In this document: positions 6,184 to 6,200 of the stretch, piece after piece
How the letters are laid out: each line of letters opens with the position of its first letter
How positions within the stretch are numbered: position 1 is the first letter of the stretch
Assembly: GCA_027858145.1 (NCBI GenBank)
Contig: JAQIDF010000520.1
Location: 1 to 6,200 of the forward strand
Direction: 5' to 3'
DNA: 6,200 bases
From: Prolixibacteraceae bacterium
Lineage (GTDB): Bacteria; Bacteroidota; Bacteroidia; Bacteroidales; Prolixibacteraceae
Translations under genes and position numbers: made by a program
Notes under the pieces: generated by a model
Databases searched by the model: none
The model's input: only the letters and a program-made list of their open reading frames with translations
Told to the model about the DNA's origin: nothing

Positions 6184-6200
6184 ATTTTGTACAACAAAAT
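6184..6200. repeat. Short inverted repeat at the window edge
   Basis: ATTTTGT (6184-6190) and ACAAAAT (6194-6200) are exact reverse complements separated by ACA. The repeat runs up to the last base, so its full length is unknown. It lies about 108 nt upstream of the dtd start, in the non-coding stretch beyond the dtd promoter box. It could be part of an operator or terminator of the neighbouring gene, or chance in AT-rich DNA. Confidence 0.3.

Noticed and set aside
1..6200. CRISPR array, tRNA/rRNA gene, insertion sequence, retron or toxin-antitoxin system
   Set aside because: No regularly spaced repeats, no cloverleaf or rRNA-like sequence, and no transposase, integrase, reverse transcriptase or small toxin gene pair seen on either strand.

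Overview
The window looks like chromosomal DNA of a Bacteroidota bacterium, probably a member of the Bacteroidales/Marinilabiliales type. Three things point there: the gene content (an ECF sigma factor, a FecR/DUF4974 anti-sigma factor and a TonB-dependent receptor with STN and carboxypeptidase-regulatory-like domains), promoter boxes of the Bacteroidota TAnnTTTG type, and AT-rich leaders without a clear Shine-Dalgarno sequence. The genus assignment is a guess.

Layout. (1) 44-1039, plus strand: a secreted lipoprotein of unknown function with a Lys/Asn/Gly-rich tail, closed by a strong 14-bp hairpin terminator (1050-1094). (2) 1134-5185, plus strand: a compact trans-envelope signalling operon. 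A TATATTTG promoter box lies inside a perfect 13-bp inverted repeat and precedes an ECF sigma factor with a TTG start. After a 7-nt gap comes a FecR-type anti-sigma factor, whose end overlaps the start of an STN-containing TonB-dependent receptor. (3) 5272-6076, minus strand, convergent: dtd (D-aminoacyl-tRNA deacylase) followed by a MazG-like nucleotide pyrophosphohydrolase, coupled through TAA-C-ATG, with a TAGTTTTG promoter box just upstream of dtd.

How the parts fit. In the FecA/FecR/FecI paradigm, ligand binding to the outer-membrane receptor is passed from its periplasmic STN domain to the C-terminal half of the inner-membrane FecR protein. FecR then releases or activates the sigma factor, which transcribes the receptor operon. 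All three parts are present here and intact. No SusD-like lipoprotein, glycoside hydrolase, sulfatase, protease or siderophore gene is visible, so the substrate cannot be read from this window. The dtd-mazG pair is an unrelated housekeeping 'sanitation' unit.

Most of the window is ordinary. The signals not explained by the gene annotation are a perfect 14-bp stem with a 4-nt loop inside the receptor gene (5039-5070), the inverted repeat centred on the sigma promoter (1112-1161), and the uncharacterised lipoprotein. I see no convincing evidence of a new defence, mobile or RNA system.
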